Assembly: GCA_963556145.1 (NCBI GenBank)
Contig: OY744464.1
Location: 3,596,001 to 3,660,000, forward strand
DNA from: Hygrocybe punicea
Lineage: Eukaryota > Basidiomycota > Agaricomycetes > Agaricales > Hygrophoraceae
DNA length: 64,000 bases
Reading direction: 5' to 3'
A model generated the notes under the pieces. It was not told the DNA's origin. It saw only the letters and a program-made list of their open reading frames with translations, and made no database searches. This document shows, piece after piece, positions 31,990-43,307 of this stretch. Made by a program: the position numbers and the translations under genes. Each line of letters starts with the position of its first letter. Position 1 is the stretch's first letter.

Positions 31990-33748
31990 ATGCGCACTCG
32001 ACATATTGCCCATTCTCTTCCAACATTCCCGGTCTACTCGTCCGCATTCTTATCTCACAATCTTTTGGTTCTTGGAGGAGGCGGCGGAGCCTCCAGGACT
32101 GGCATCAAGAACAAGCTTGTGAGTCAATTCGGCCGTCAAACAATTCTGAGGCTGATGACACTGGCACAGAGGTTGTACAATGTCGGCGGAGATATGAAAC
32201 TGGTTCTTGTAGACGAGCTCGAGCTTGAGAAGGACGAGGATGCACCAATGAGCATGGCTGCACACTCGGAGGTCAGAATGGAACACGGACACGTTTCCTC
32301 AAAATTGACTTTTTTTGATGACGTTTCGTAGAGCAAAACCGTCGTTTGTGGTGTGAACAGCTCAATTGAGAAGCTTCGTAGCGGACAAAACGAGAACTGC
32401 CGCTTGTACGGATTCAAAGAAGACAAGTGAGCTTACGGGCAGTCCGCTACATCACAATTTTTTCGTTGAAAGCCTGAATGGCAGGTTGAGTCTACTTGGA
32501 ACACAGGGAACATTCATGTCGGTCGATTCGGAAGATTATCAGGTTAGACATCACAGAAATACCGAATTCCGTCTAACAGTTGAACAGAAAGTTACTGTAC
32601 TTTCCCCGGATGGCAAGCTCTTAGTCGTTGCTGGAAGTCGCGATGTGATTTATTTTCGGCACAATAAAGAGCTTATTTTCTCATTGTTTTGTCATAGTTT
32701 TCTCTCCTCGCATACCCTTCACTCTCCCCCGCCGCTCACACCATTACCATCACAGAAGGCGAAACATATGATGCTACTTTCTCTTCAACAACTGTCAGAG
32801 GATTCTTCCGCCATTTAGTCTTGCAATCTAATTTATTTCTTCCCTCTAGCTGGTTGTCGCCACAACTGTCAACCTACTTGTTTACGTCCTGCCCCAATTG
32901 ACCGAGCCGTACAAGACAACAGTGCCATCGAAAAACAAGAAGGGAAAGCAGAAAGCCAAGCCCTTAGTGGACCTCGAGCTACTTCGAACTGTCCAGCTCC
33001 CTGCCAAAGTCGGTGGCCCTGAGGGTAATACTTTCCGTGTAGCAAAGTCTGTGCATCCGTCATCTCCTCCATCAATTCCGAAACCTTGTACTCAACAGGT
33101 TTCACCCCCATGATGAGAGCATTTTATATACGGTCACAAACACCATTCCTCCCCGTTCTCGAAAGAAGAAGTCGGTCCCTCGGCAAGCTTTCCTGTGCAA
33201 ATGGAACACAGAGACATGGTCGGTAGTTAAAGTTAGGAAAGTGGGAGATCGTGGTTTGACTTGTTTCGATATCAGGTATTTTGAATCTGCGATTGGTGAT
33301 TCCTGAGTTGATGGTGTTCAACGCAGCCCTAATGGTAAACTCCTTGCATATGGGTTATCCGATTATTCGATTGGGTTGCTTGATGCAACTACTCTCGCTG
33401 TACGTCCAACGTGGCTCACTTCTCTTTGAATCCAACACACAACCATATCTCTGCAGCCTCTTCTTTCTATCCTCAAAGCCCATGATTTCCCCCCAACAAC
33501 ACTTCGATTCAACCCATCTTCCACTCTGCTCATCTCTGGCAGCGTGGATAGTTCCTTACGCACGGTTATTGTACCTGATTCCATTAGTGGTCAATGTAAG
33601 ATCCTTTCCACTCCGACCACTTGGTTGCACGTTCACCATTCTGACAGCTTCGGGGATGTTTGCGTCTATTCTCGTCATCCTCCTCGTCATTTTATTTGCT
33701 GTTGCCATGCAGCAATTCCTCGTTCCGGGCTTCAAGTTCCAAGCATAG
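31990..33748 (+). CDS. SEC12: SEC12/PREB-like guanine-nucleotide exchange factor for Sar1
   Basis: Eleven exons (31990-32118, 32170-32271, 32332-32426, 32485-32542, 32588-32644, 32698-32793, 32850-33046, 33099-33275, 33327-33399, 33457-33595, 33648-33748) give 407 residues. The diagnostic loop LGGGGGASRTGIKN sits near the N-terminus, followed by a seven-bladed beta-propeller (LVVGGSRD-like LVVAGSRD; LAYGLSDYSIGLLD; LISGSVDSSL). A single C-terminal membrane helix (FASILVILLVILFAVAM) anchors it with the propeller in the cytosol. Sec12 loads Sar1 with GTP on the ER to start COPII coat assembly. Confidence 0.9.
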
Positions 33749-33877
33749 ACTTGTCGGCTTGTTACTCAACCTTTTCATTCGACCTTGCTGAGAATGGTGC
33801 TTTCGACTTGTGAATCCCGATGATTATGTTCAAGTTATGCACTTAGACCACACATAAATACATGCCAGACAAAAACA

Positions 33878-34734
33878 CTAATCATAATCATCCTCTTCAA
33901 CCAGTTTTCGTTTTATCCCATTTGAACTCGAGCCGATAGCCGTCTGAACTTCTTCCATTGCATCACTGTCTTCTTCCTCATCATCGCCACCAGCAAACAA
34001 GCCATCCTCCTCCTCAGCGACATCACTTCCGTCATCAGCAACCGCGCCTGCCGCTGGAGTGCCTATCATATCAATATCTGACGGCGTCTGAATTGCGCTG
34101 ATGGGGAAAGGCGCGTCGTGCAATGATACTTCTCCGACGTGATCCTGTGAGGTTGAGGTTGAGCTACCGATAGAGGGTGCAGGAAGGAGGATGGCGGCTG
34201 GCTCCATGTCGTCATCGTCATCCTCGGATTCTGATTCTTCAATCTCTTCAATTTCTTCATCGTAGAGTTTGACACCCGGCGGTGGTTTATTGGGTACGAG
34301 GTCAAAATCGACGGCGGTGAGACATTCAGAGGAAGGCGGTAGTCGGACGCCGAAGACTTCGGGTACAGCAGGTAATGGTGCTGCGTTTGTTTGGGCGGCG
34401 AGGGAGAGTATATACTGCATCAGGTTTGTCAAGCCTTTCAGTAAAAATGGGATGCAGTCGAAGGCACCTCTTTGGGTACTCTACCTCCAAACTCCCAGCC
34501 TACGCGTGCCTGGACCGCAAGAATAACGTCATCCATCTCAATTTTGCCTGATCTTCCAGCATGTTCTGCGTACACGAGTGCATCAGACAAAATTTGTGCC
34601 GTATATCGATGTGAAAACTCGAGCAATTGATGCAGTACTCCTGGTTGTGCATCCTGAACAGTTGGTGTGGACGCAAGCAGAAGAGCAATGGCCCGAGCGG
34701 TGGGCGGCAGGTTATCCGCTATTGCACGAGACAT
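33878..34734 (-). CDS. TAF9: Transcription initiation factor TFIID/SAGA subunit TAF9
   Basis: Exons 34734-34468 and 34414-33878 give 267 residues. The first exon is the histone fold (ARAIALLLAS, LHQLLEFSHRYTAQILSDALVYAEHAG, KIEMDDVILAVQARVGWEF), which pairs with TAF6. The second exon starts with the conserved YILSLAAQTNAAPLP and LPPSSECLTAVDF stretch. The remainder is a long acidic tail (EEIEEIEESESEDDDDDM, then EEEDGLFAGGDDEEE) ending in a basic KRK patch. An upstream in-frame extension exists but is not conserved in character, so the ATG at 34734 is preferred. Confidence 0.93.
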
Positions 34735-34879
34735 ATCAAATAGACTTGTCGAAGGAAATCTCCATATGCGGTTTATTTGTAAGTATTTGGCAGACGCTTT
34801 CAAAACAAACAAATGACAAAGTCTTACGTAAATTATAGAAGCTCCGCGGATCGTTATCCACTCCATAGCCGGTACTTTC
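34735..34879. promoter_or_regulatory. Shared divergent promoter of TAF9 and ISU1
   Basis: The two start codons are only 145 bp apart on opposite strands, so core promoter elements must overlap. No clear TATA box or CACGTG word is visible. Confidence 0.45.
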
Positions 34880-35586
34880 ATGTTTCGTTCAGCAATAAAG
34901 AAGACGAGCCTCAAAGCCGTACCTCCTCGTACAGGCGGCACCAACCTACAACCTGTGCTTTGCCGCACCTACCACGAGAAGGTTATATCTCATTACGAAA
35001 ACCCCAGAAACGTTTGTTGTTTTCCTATATCTTGTAGCCCTGGTTTATACTTCACAGGTGGGGTCTCTCCCAAAACATGATATTGATGTTGGTACAGGTC
35101 TGGTGGGCGCACCTGCGTGAGTTGTTTTCATTGCCGTGTCGAGGGAGGCTGGTGTTGACTTTGCACGGTCAGTTGTGGCGACGTTATGAAACTACAAATT
35201 CGGGTCGATGATAAGGGCATCATATCTGATGTGAAGTTTAAGACATTTGGTTGTGGCAGTGCCATCGCTTCCAGCTCATACTTGACGGAGCGTGTCATGG
35301 GTTTGTCGCTGGAGGAAGCGGGGAAGATCAAAAACACAGAAATCGCTAAAGAGTTGTGCTTACCACCCGTGAAGTTGCATTGCTCAAGTGAGTGTGCGGT
35401 TTATTGTCACCGTTCATCAACGTCACACATCTGTTCGCAGTGCTAGCGGAGGACGCTATTCGCTCCGCAATCCGTGATTACCGCACCAAGCACGGTGCGA
35501 TGGCCAGCCCCAAACAGCCTGGTTTCGTCGATGTCACTCAAAGCGCAGCGACAGGTGAAGCCATTGTTACAGGGCAAACGGCCTAG
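34880..35586 (+). CDS. ISU1: Mitochondrial iron-sulfur cluster assembly scaffold
   Basis: Exons 34880-35011, 35058-35116, 35173-35387 and 35441-35586 give 183 residues. A basic, hydroxylated N-terminus (MFRSAIKKTSLKAVPPRTGG) is a mitochondrial targeting peptide. The scaffold follows with three conserved cysteines in GAPACGDVMKLQI, FKTFGCGSAIASSS and KLHCSMLAEDAI, and the LPPVKLHC motif that binds the Ssq1/HSPA9 chaperone. It receives sulfur from Nfs1 and iron with frataxin to build [2Fe-2S] clusters. The C-terminal ~35 residues extend past the usual family end. Its pathway includes the client LEU1 encoded 5 kb downstream, though linkage may be coincidental. Confidence 0.96.
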
Positions 35587-35768
35587 GCCAAATTTCATTT
35601 CATCCTTTCCATTAATCTCATATGTCATTTCACTCGGCATAGTATTACTCATGTAGTGTATCAAGCAATTTCAGCTTCTGTTAATGAAAGCAAAGTCCAC
35701 TGTTCAGTCAACAATTTTCATGAGTGAGACTTCACATTTTTGTATAATGAAGAGAACTTTTAACACGA

Positions 35769-37919
35769 TCATTGTCCACCCTTTTGTCCTACAAATGAAA
35801 AGTTTCCAGCTGCAAACCACCGTTCGTTGGCCTCTTTCACTTTCAACGCAGCAGCGGACCGATTTGTCAATTCAAAACCTGAAAAACATCCATGAGTCTT
35901 CCGAATTTTGCCACGTCCAAGATATTCTTCAACATACCTTGAACAGGTGTGACCGTTAGAGACGTCGCAGTCCCAGCAGCCTGCGTCCCTCCTGCTTGCG
36001 CAGCACGGGTAAGAGCTGCCGTCCTAAATTTATTTGCTTTCGAAAGTTTGGCTGCAGCACGCAATAATCAATTTGGGCAATCATGCGGAAACGGCGAGGA
36101 CTGCTGTGAACACACCTCGACTCTTCGCGTCACCCATGCCGGCCCGGACTTTGCCAGTGCCAACACCGATCATACCCAACCCCTTGGTCTGATCAAATGC
36201 TCCTATCTCCTCCTCAGCCTCCCCAAACGCCATGCGATTTTGTAATTTCCGCAGTTCGGTCTGGGCATATGCTTCTTTGGCTTTGCGCGCGCTACGAAAT
36301 AGAAAATGAATGACGGTTGGGAAGAATCAGGGAATGGGTAACTGCTGACCGCTTCCCACCTCTTCTTTTCTTAGGTCCGTCATTAGGGATGGGAAGAGGC
36401 TTGACGACCTTCGAAGGGGGCGGAGCAGTCAACCTATCAATATGTTTTTCAATCTTATCTCGCAATTCTTCACCATACGTCCCTGTACGTTCAAAGTAAG
36501 CCGAAGAAGCTATTGTGAAAGGCGTCTTTACCGTCACGACGGTTTCGCTCCAAATCCATCCTGGCTGCCAGCACACATTTTGCGCCCACGGTCCGCTGCA
36601 CTCTCAGTTGATATTCTGGGGGGGTTTGTGATACCAATTCCGACTGGAAGATAAATCCTGTGTGTCGGCGTTGGGTAGCTGAAGAGAAGCCAGCTGCGAT
36701 TTTCCTTTGAGCGCCGAGTAGCTGCGAAATGAATGTTCGTGGATGAAGGTCATGAGGCAGGGGAAGCAGCACCAACATGGACGTTACATGATGGCATTTT
36801 TGCGAGTCCACCAAGACCGCCAGCGACTCCGAGTAACTTTGCGGCTGTGGTAGTACCAACAATAGCGGACAGGTTGGGAGCGAGAACATTCATCCTTGAG
36901 CTGACGTACATGAATATCTAGAGAAAATGTTTGATTGATGGTCAGAAGTACAAAAATACTAGGATAGCTGCAAACATTTTTACGGGCCTCCTCCAGACGA
37001 TCTGTAAGATCACATGCTCGTTCCACAGCAGACCACTCGTTCGTCGGAAGCGGTTGACCAGATGTAGTGGTGGCCGTCACAAGAACGCTTAGAATCACGG
37101 CGGGCGGCAACACTCCAGCAAGGTCTACCTTTGTTGGGTCCTAGCATGACGTTTCATGGATCTCTGGAAAGAAATGAGAATGAAGGATTTTCGCTTACTT
37201 CATGATTGCCCAAAACGCGAACGGACCGGATAAACATGGCCGGATCCACAACCAATTGTTCCAGCTCTGGGAACTTTGGGGCATAATGATCGCGAATGAA
37301 CTAGGTGATCAGCAGAGTAAGCATCAGTACCTATAGCACGGACCTCAATGTGAATGAATTTGCCTTGTGTACAACAAGAATTTCGTTGTCAACATCGACT
37401 GAGAGATTGTTGGCTTGCACGATCAGATTGTACTCTGGATTTATGTGTGCCGGTAGTGACATTGCTTCTGCAGTGCTTGGATTCGCCTGGTACTTTCCTA
37501 TCTCCTAACAGCATAGGACAAAGTTTGAATGGAAATTTATACTCCCAGCCGCACGGGAAGTGAAAACAAATCACCTTCAAGATGTCGGCCATGCGTTTAC
37601 TCCCCTCCAACTTTGCAATCTTCGTCACATCCTCGACCGCACCAAGCTCCATCTGCCGCACGTCCTCTGCGTGCAATTCGTCAGCGGGCTTGACGCCACC
37701 CTCAAGGACCAGCCCCCCAACCTCTTGCTGGTCATCCCCTGCGACCTCGCTGCCACCTTCTGACATCTCCTCATCGGAGCCTTGCGCTTCGGCCTTACGC
37801 TTCGAACCATAAGTTGCAGAAGTTGTGCCGTTTTGAGATGCTTGTACTTCTTCGTTGTATTCTTCGCCATCAGAGAGCCCATCGAGGTCTGCAAGGAGTT
37901 CGTCAGCGAGTCCGCTCAT
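35769..37919 (-). CDS. PRP31: U4/U6 snRNP assembly factor PRP31
   Basis: Ten exons (37919-37575, 37504-37364, 37300-37199, 37140-36976, 36917-36777, 36721-36532, 36482-36350, 36291-36116, 36051-35938, 35878-35769) give 538 residues. An acidic N-terminus leads to the NOSIC/Nop domain ([80 protein letters not shown]) and a C-terminal part with [14 protein letters not shown] and [12 protein letters not shown]. Prp31 binds the 15.5K-U4 snRNA complex in tri-snRNP assembly. The intron at 37301-37363 starts with GC (AAG|GCAAAT); it is needed to keep the conserved VVHKFIRDHY. Confidence 0.95.
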
Positions 37920-37971
37920 GTTGGTAGCTAGCTCTTCTCCACACTAACATTCCCAAATATGGGAATTTAAT

Positions 37972-37977
37972 CACGTG
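37972..37977. promoter_or_regulatory. CACGTG box upstream of PRP31
   Basis: E-box palindrome about 53 bp upstream of the PRP31 ATG. Function inferred from position. Confidence 0.35.
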
Positions 37978-38147
37978 CGACAGTACGTGCGTTTGAAGAA
38001 CAATGATAATATAAACTGCGTAACTACTATTGGAAGTACGTACAAAGAAGCAAAGCATGTGACCGCTAAGAAAACAGTGGAGGCCATATTTGTTGGTCTC
38101 GAAGGTACAAAATACATGGAGGATCGACTTGTTGCAGGATTGGAACC

Positions 38148-39412
38148 CTATTTTGACCAAGACCGCCTCCTTTGATATGCAAGAATCACTTTACGCATGA
38201 GTCCCGATTTGACCACGGGCTTCGAGGTGACAACAGGTTTCCGGGTGACCGCAGGATTTGATGTGCTCACGGACTTCGAGGATTTCGATGCAACGGGTTT
38301 TGATGTGACCACAGGTTTCATGGCACATGGCAAAGGAGGTTGGTCTGGAACACGCTAGTGAATTAGCATCCCGATCAGCATCCATAAACTCTGCAGACAT
38401 CAATTTAATAGCCATACGCAGAATTGATATTTGCACATGGTAAAACCCATCTTGCCCTTTTCCAGCCAAGCCTGGATTAAGACTCACTGTCAGACAACTG
38501 AGGTAAGCGAGGGTTATTCTTTTGAGACTTACCTTGGCAACTGTATAAAGACCATCATAGCGGTATCTGGAAGTAAATTAGTAAGATGGCTGGTGAGCGC
38601 CACGAGTGAGTCAATATTACCCTTCCGGAGGTGCATATGGTGATTCGAGATTATAGCTACGTATGACACGAACTGGACGACCAGTGGCAGCCGAAATCTA
38701 ATAGCGTATTTATTAGTAATTAAAGAGTCTCGGCCACATCACCAGCCTACCTTGAGAGCCTTATTAGGTGGATGAAGAAATGATTGATCGCAGACTTGCG
38801 GTCCTATTCGTTGCTGAGAAGACCTGTATTAGCAGCGTGAGACACAGCAGAAAGGCCAGACAAACTAATTTGTCGCGGCCGCCTGTGAATATAATCATGA
38901 ATCTAAGGATAAAACGAGCGGCGTAAAAGACCAACCTGACCCGGTGTAAGTACTGCAAAATGGAATGATAAAGGTGAGCAAACAGAACCCAAGTCAGTGG
39001 CACGCACAAGGTATCGCCGAGATCAAGGTCATCTTCATATCCACCCGACAGAGCTACTGAATATGCCCCCTGATCTTGACATCCGGATATCCCTTTCATG
39101 AGACCACCAGCATGAACACCAGAATTGTGACACTCGATACTGAAAACGGGTGGTTGGATACAAGAGTGTCAATTAGCGCATCAGAAAGCTTACCGGCTTT
39201 TCCAAGTACTACCGACGACGATGCCGGGGATGTGCCCAAAGACTTTGCTGTTCAGATTATGAGCACGCACTGATATGCAAAGGATAGCATGCAAGCACGA
39301 ACTGATTTATCCTGCGTTGATCTAGAGGTGAGGGCCGAGAACGTTTGGTAGTGACCGCGGGCTCGGAAAAGCTTGAATTTGTGAAGGGATAACCCAGCTG
39401 TTTATTGGACAT
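38148..39412 (-). CDS. SRA-YDG domain protein (predicted reader of methylated CpG DNA)
   Basis: Ten exons (39412-39303, 39247-39194, 39139-39008, 38952-38936, 38882-38866, 38813-38751, 38697-38621, 38566-38533, 38471-38418, 38354-38148) give 254 residues. After a short N-terminus the whole core is an SRA domain: FGHIPGIVVGSTWKSR, HNSGVHAGGLMKGISG, GAYSVALSGGYEDDLDLGD, FTYTGSGGRDK, KPVRVIRSY-like RPVRVIRSYNL and PEGYRYDGLYTV. SRA domains flip out 5-methylcytosine, as in UHRF1, but no PHD, Tudor, SET or RING part is present. The C-terminal ~55 residues contain degenerate KPVVTSKP units and end in a basic patch. Two consecutive exons are only 17 nt. Interesting beside repeats that show CpG decay. 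Confidence 0.88.
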
Positions 39413-39639
39413 GGTGGGTGTATCCAAATCCTACTCCAAGGGGAAACACGCGAGAAGCGCGACCTCACGTTGGTTTTTATACTTTATACTTTATTGAGCA
39501 TTCCCGATATAGTAATTGTACGTAAAATACCTCATGTGACAGTCGCTGACTCATCATCGAATGACTCGTTTTAATTTTAATTTTTTTTCGTTCCTGGTGT
39601 AAATTTGTTCCTGGTGTAAATTACTACCGCCGACATTGA

Positions 39640-40051
39640 TCAAGACGCAGCCGCTGCGGCGGCCTGTTTGGCTGCAAAGCGGGCCTTGATCTAACGGAAT
39701 GTTTTTCATGAAAAACAACAGATGAACAAACAAAACACGTACTGATCCAGCCAGAGCATGTTTTGCATTGCGACGGAACTGCAAGACGGTATCAGCTCGG
39801 ACAATTTGTCTCCAGATGAGCAAAATCAGACCTTGGGGTCAACCTATAGACGTAGGTCCTTCAGTACTTCAGTAGTCAAACGGGCGAAGGCGGACTTCAC
39901 GTACACCTTTCAGTGAACCGCGTGAGGTCTTGGGTTTCTTTATGCCATTCCGATGAGCCTTTTTGTTCTGATTGTGATTAGTATGACTGCAGAGTTCAGT
40001 TTCGTTGTGTGCAGTAGCGCAATGGTATGCGTACTTTTTGGATTTGGCCAT
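39640..40051 (-). CDS. RPL29: 60S ribosomal protein eL29
   Basis: Five exons (40051-40035, 39986-39905, 39842-39831, 39778-39743, 39690-39640) give 65 residues beginning MAKSKNHTNHNQNKKAHRNG and continuing SLKGVDPKFRRNAKHAL, with an Ala-rich tail. This is the complete eL29 protein, one of the smallest proteins of the large subunit. The first coding exon has 17 nt and the third only 12 nt (VDPK), so splicing is critical for such a highly expressed gene. It is divergent from LEU1 across 355 bp. Confidence 0.94.
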
Positions 40052-40295
40052 ATCGACTTGAACGAACTGTGAAAGTCACGGCGTGGCTTCATAATGGACT
40101 GTATAGTTATATCCCAAATTGGCGGTGGTCATTGAAACTCCGCAGTCTCTGCATGAGCATTACCACCGTCCACCGTACTACAGTCACTGTAGTGCTAATT
40201 CTCATATATAGTGAAGCGAATAATGCAATGAAGTGAATAATGTAATTCAGAAGTGAGGCTCCGTCCAATCATTTGTTGGCGATAACGATTGGGCT

Positions 40296-40343
40296 CGGCC
40301 GGTCAAGAGTTTGAATTTACGGCCGATATTTAGCTTTCGGCCG
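40296..40343. promoter_or_regulatory. Three CGGCCG palindromes upstream of LEU1
   Basis: CGGCCG occurs at 40296-40301, 40320-40325 and 40338-40343, about 60-110 bp before the LEU1 ATG. Zn2Cys6 regulators such as Leu3 bind paired CGG/CCG triplets, and LEU1 is a Leu3 target in yeast, but the yeast site has a different spacing, so the assignment is an inference. Confidence 0.4.
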
Positions 40344-40406
40344 AAGAGCCGACAATGCAAACTGGGTTTTATAGCTGCTACTGGCGGGTTAAGCTGACAA
40401 GAGAAC

Positions 40407-43135
40407 ATGCCCGCTCCCATATCTCTTCCTCGCACTCTGTACGACAAAATATGGGATGACCACGTCGTGTTCGTAGGAAAGTAGCCCCAGATTGCCTCCA
40501 GTCCTGACCAGTGCTTTCAGGGATGTAAACGACGATGGCTTGGCGCTGGTCTACATTGATCGGTGAGCCTGTTCCAACCTTCCTGTATCAGCGAGCCTTC
40601 TGACACCACTTACGATACAGTCATCTCGTCCATGAAGTTACCAGCCCTCAAGCATTCGAAGGATTGTAAGCAACCATTTGCACTACGGGTCACCTCTTCA
40701 TTAATATTCCCATCAAAGGCGAACAGCAGGTCGTCCAGTTCGCCGCACTGATTGCACTCTCGCCACCGTAGATCACAATGTTCCGTGAGTTCGGTCATCC
40801 AATACTCGCGTTGTTTCGTTATCCTTGTCCTCTCTAGAACGTCGTCACGCAAAAACTTCACGACAGTAGAATCATTCATCGACGAGCCTGATTCCCGCGC
40901 ACAATGTGTTGCTCTCGAGGAGAACGTGAAAGAATTTGGCTTAACATATTTCGGTATGAAGGACAAACGGCAAGGTATCTATCTATTTGCACGTCCAACG
41001 CTACCATATTCATTCGTTCAATATTGTAACAGGAATTGTCCATATTATTGGGCCTGAACAAGGCTTTACCGTCTGTATCTAGTACCTGAGTCTGTGCTTC
41101 TTCGATTGAATGACGTTATCTGTAGCTACCTGGTATCACATGTGTATGTGGGGACTCCCATACATCCAGTAAGTTTTCACCTCTGGCATACCTCTTGCAT
41201 CGAAATTTTTTAATGCGAACCACGTATTCCAGCACACGGCGCGTTTGGTTCCCTCGCGTTCGGTATAGGTACTTCGGAGGTTGAACATGTCCTCGCAACC
41301 CAAACTCTGCTTCAGAAAAAAGCCAAGAACATGCGCATCACCGTTGATGGGGATCTTCTGGAAGGCGTCACTTCAAAAGACGTGATTCTACACATAATCG
41401 GTGTGATCGGCACTGCGGGTGGTACTGGCAGCGTTATCGAATATGCTGGCTCCGTCTTTCGCGGCTTCAGCATGGAGGCGCGCATGAGCGTGTGCAATAT
41501 GAGTATCGAGGCTGGGGCTCGTGCCGGAATGGTCGCCCCAGACGACGTTACGTTCGCCTACCTCCGTAATCGCCCTCTCGCGCCCAAAGGCGAGGAATGG
41601 AATCGTGCGGAAGCATATTGGCGCTCCCTGACAACCGACGAAGGCGCAAAATTTGATATCGAGGTCCATGTCCGCGCTCAGGACATTATCCCGACGGTGA
41701 CCTGGGGTACCTCCCCTCAAGATGTTGTACCGATCACTGGATCAGTCCCTATTCCCGCAGCCATGATTGATCCTGCCAAGCGTGCGTCTGCAGAGCGCTC
41801 ATTGACATACATGGGACTCGCACCGAATACTCGCATGGAGGATATCAAGATTGACAAAGTTTTCATTGGCTCTTGCACCAACAGCCGAATCGAGGATCTA
41901 CGGTCTGCGGCGATAGTTATTGCAGCTGCTGGTCCGGATGCCAAAGTGGCTCCAAATGTCCAGGCGATGGTGGTGCCGGGCTCTGGCATCATCAAGCAGC
42001 ATGCCGAGGCTGAGGGTTTGGACGTAATATTTAAACGGGCCGGATTCGATTGGCGAGAAGCAGGATGTTCGATGTGCTTGGGGATGAATCCGGACCAATT
42101 AGCTCCTGGAGAGCGGTGTGCAAGTACCAGCAATCGCAACTTCGAAGGACGTCAGGGTGCCGGTGGACGCACTCATCTACTTAGTCCCGCCATGGCGGCT
42201 GCTGCCGCTATCACAGGAAAACTTACGGATGTGCGAAAGTTTATCGGTGTGAATGCTGATGCAAACACCACAGCGGGCCCAAATCCGAAGCTAGTCAACG
42301 CTCTCGACTTTCTGGATGACCCAGTTCTCCCCTCACCGACTCCGGAGCAACCCGTTAAACGCGAAGAACCGTCCCCATCTCTTCCGCCAACAACAAGCAG
42401 TTCGAGCGTGCAGAAATTCGTCACGCTGAAAGGTATTGCGGCGCCGCTGCATATCGAGAATGTTGACACCGACATGATCATCCCGAAACAATTTCTGAAG
42501 ACTTTGAAGCGAACAGGTCTTGGAAACGCGTTATTCTACTCCCTGCGAAATGACCCACACAACGGCAAACGCACTGATTTCATTCTTAACCGCGCACCAT
42601 ACGACAAGGCGAAGATTCTTGTCTCGACAGGAAAGAACTTTGGATGTGGAAGCTCCCGCGAGCACGCGCCATGGAGTCTGTAAGTTCCCTTTCATTGCAC
42701 TCGTCCGCTTCCAACCCCACTAATTCTTGACCTAGTAACGACTTTGGCATCCGAAGTGTTATTGCTCCGAGCTTTGCTGATATATTCCGGAATAATGCGA
42801 TGCAGAATGGGATGCTCCCCGTCACAATCCCGGAGGAGGATTGTAAACTGTTGGCGGAAGATGCGGAGCTGAGATTGGAACTTGAGGTGGACTTGGAAAG
42901 GCAAGAGATTAGGAGGCAAAATGGCAAAGCTGCCGTTCCATTCACGGCTGACCCCTTCAGGAGACATTGCCTTCTGAACGGCTTGGACGATATCGCACTG
43001 ACTTTGCAGAAGGAGGAGTCGATCAGGGCATTTGAGCGGACGAGGACGGAGATGTGGTCTTGGTTGGATGGCTTTGGCTATCAAGGGGTGAAGATTCCGG
43101 TTTCTACAAAGCAAACGAGCAAGATGGATTGGTGA
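40407..43135 (+). CDS. LEU1: 3-isopropylmalate dehydratase
   Basis: Nine exons (40407-40468, 40521-40562, 40621-40665, 40719-40784, 40838-40974, 41033-41070, 41126-41168, 41233-42679, 42736-43135) give 759 residues, the usual length of the fused fungal enzyme. The large aconitase part carries [16 protein letters not shown] and the cluster cysteines in [14 protein letters not shown] and [11 protein letters not shown]; a linker leads to the small swivel domain with [13 protein letters not shown] and [13 protein letters not shown]. It isomerises 2- to 3-isopropylmalate in leucine synthesis through a [4Fe-4S] cluster. Seven introns crowd into the first 770 bp. Confidence 0.97.
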
Positions 43136-43307
43136 AGTGGTGTCTTCACAATGAATACACAAATGTAAACTTGTACAATTTGACTCCTTTTTTGTTCGCG
43201 GAGATGACCCTAACAACCTGCCAGTCATTGAGTGGCGCGTCTTTGAAGCATCCACCTCACCCTCTGGCCTGGTCCTTCAGTCTTATCCATATTCATTGAC
43301 GGTGACG

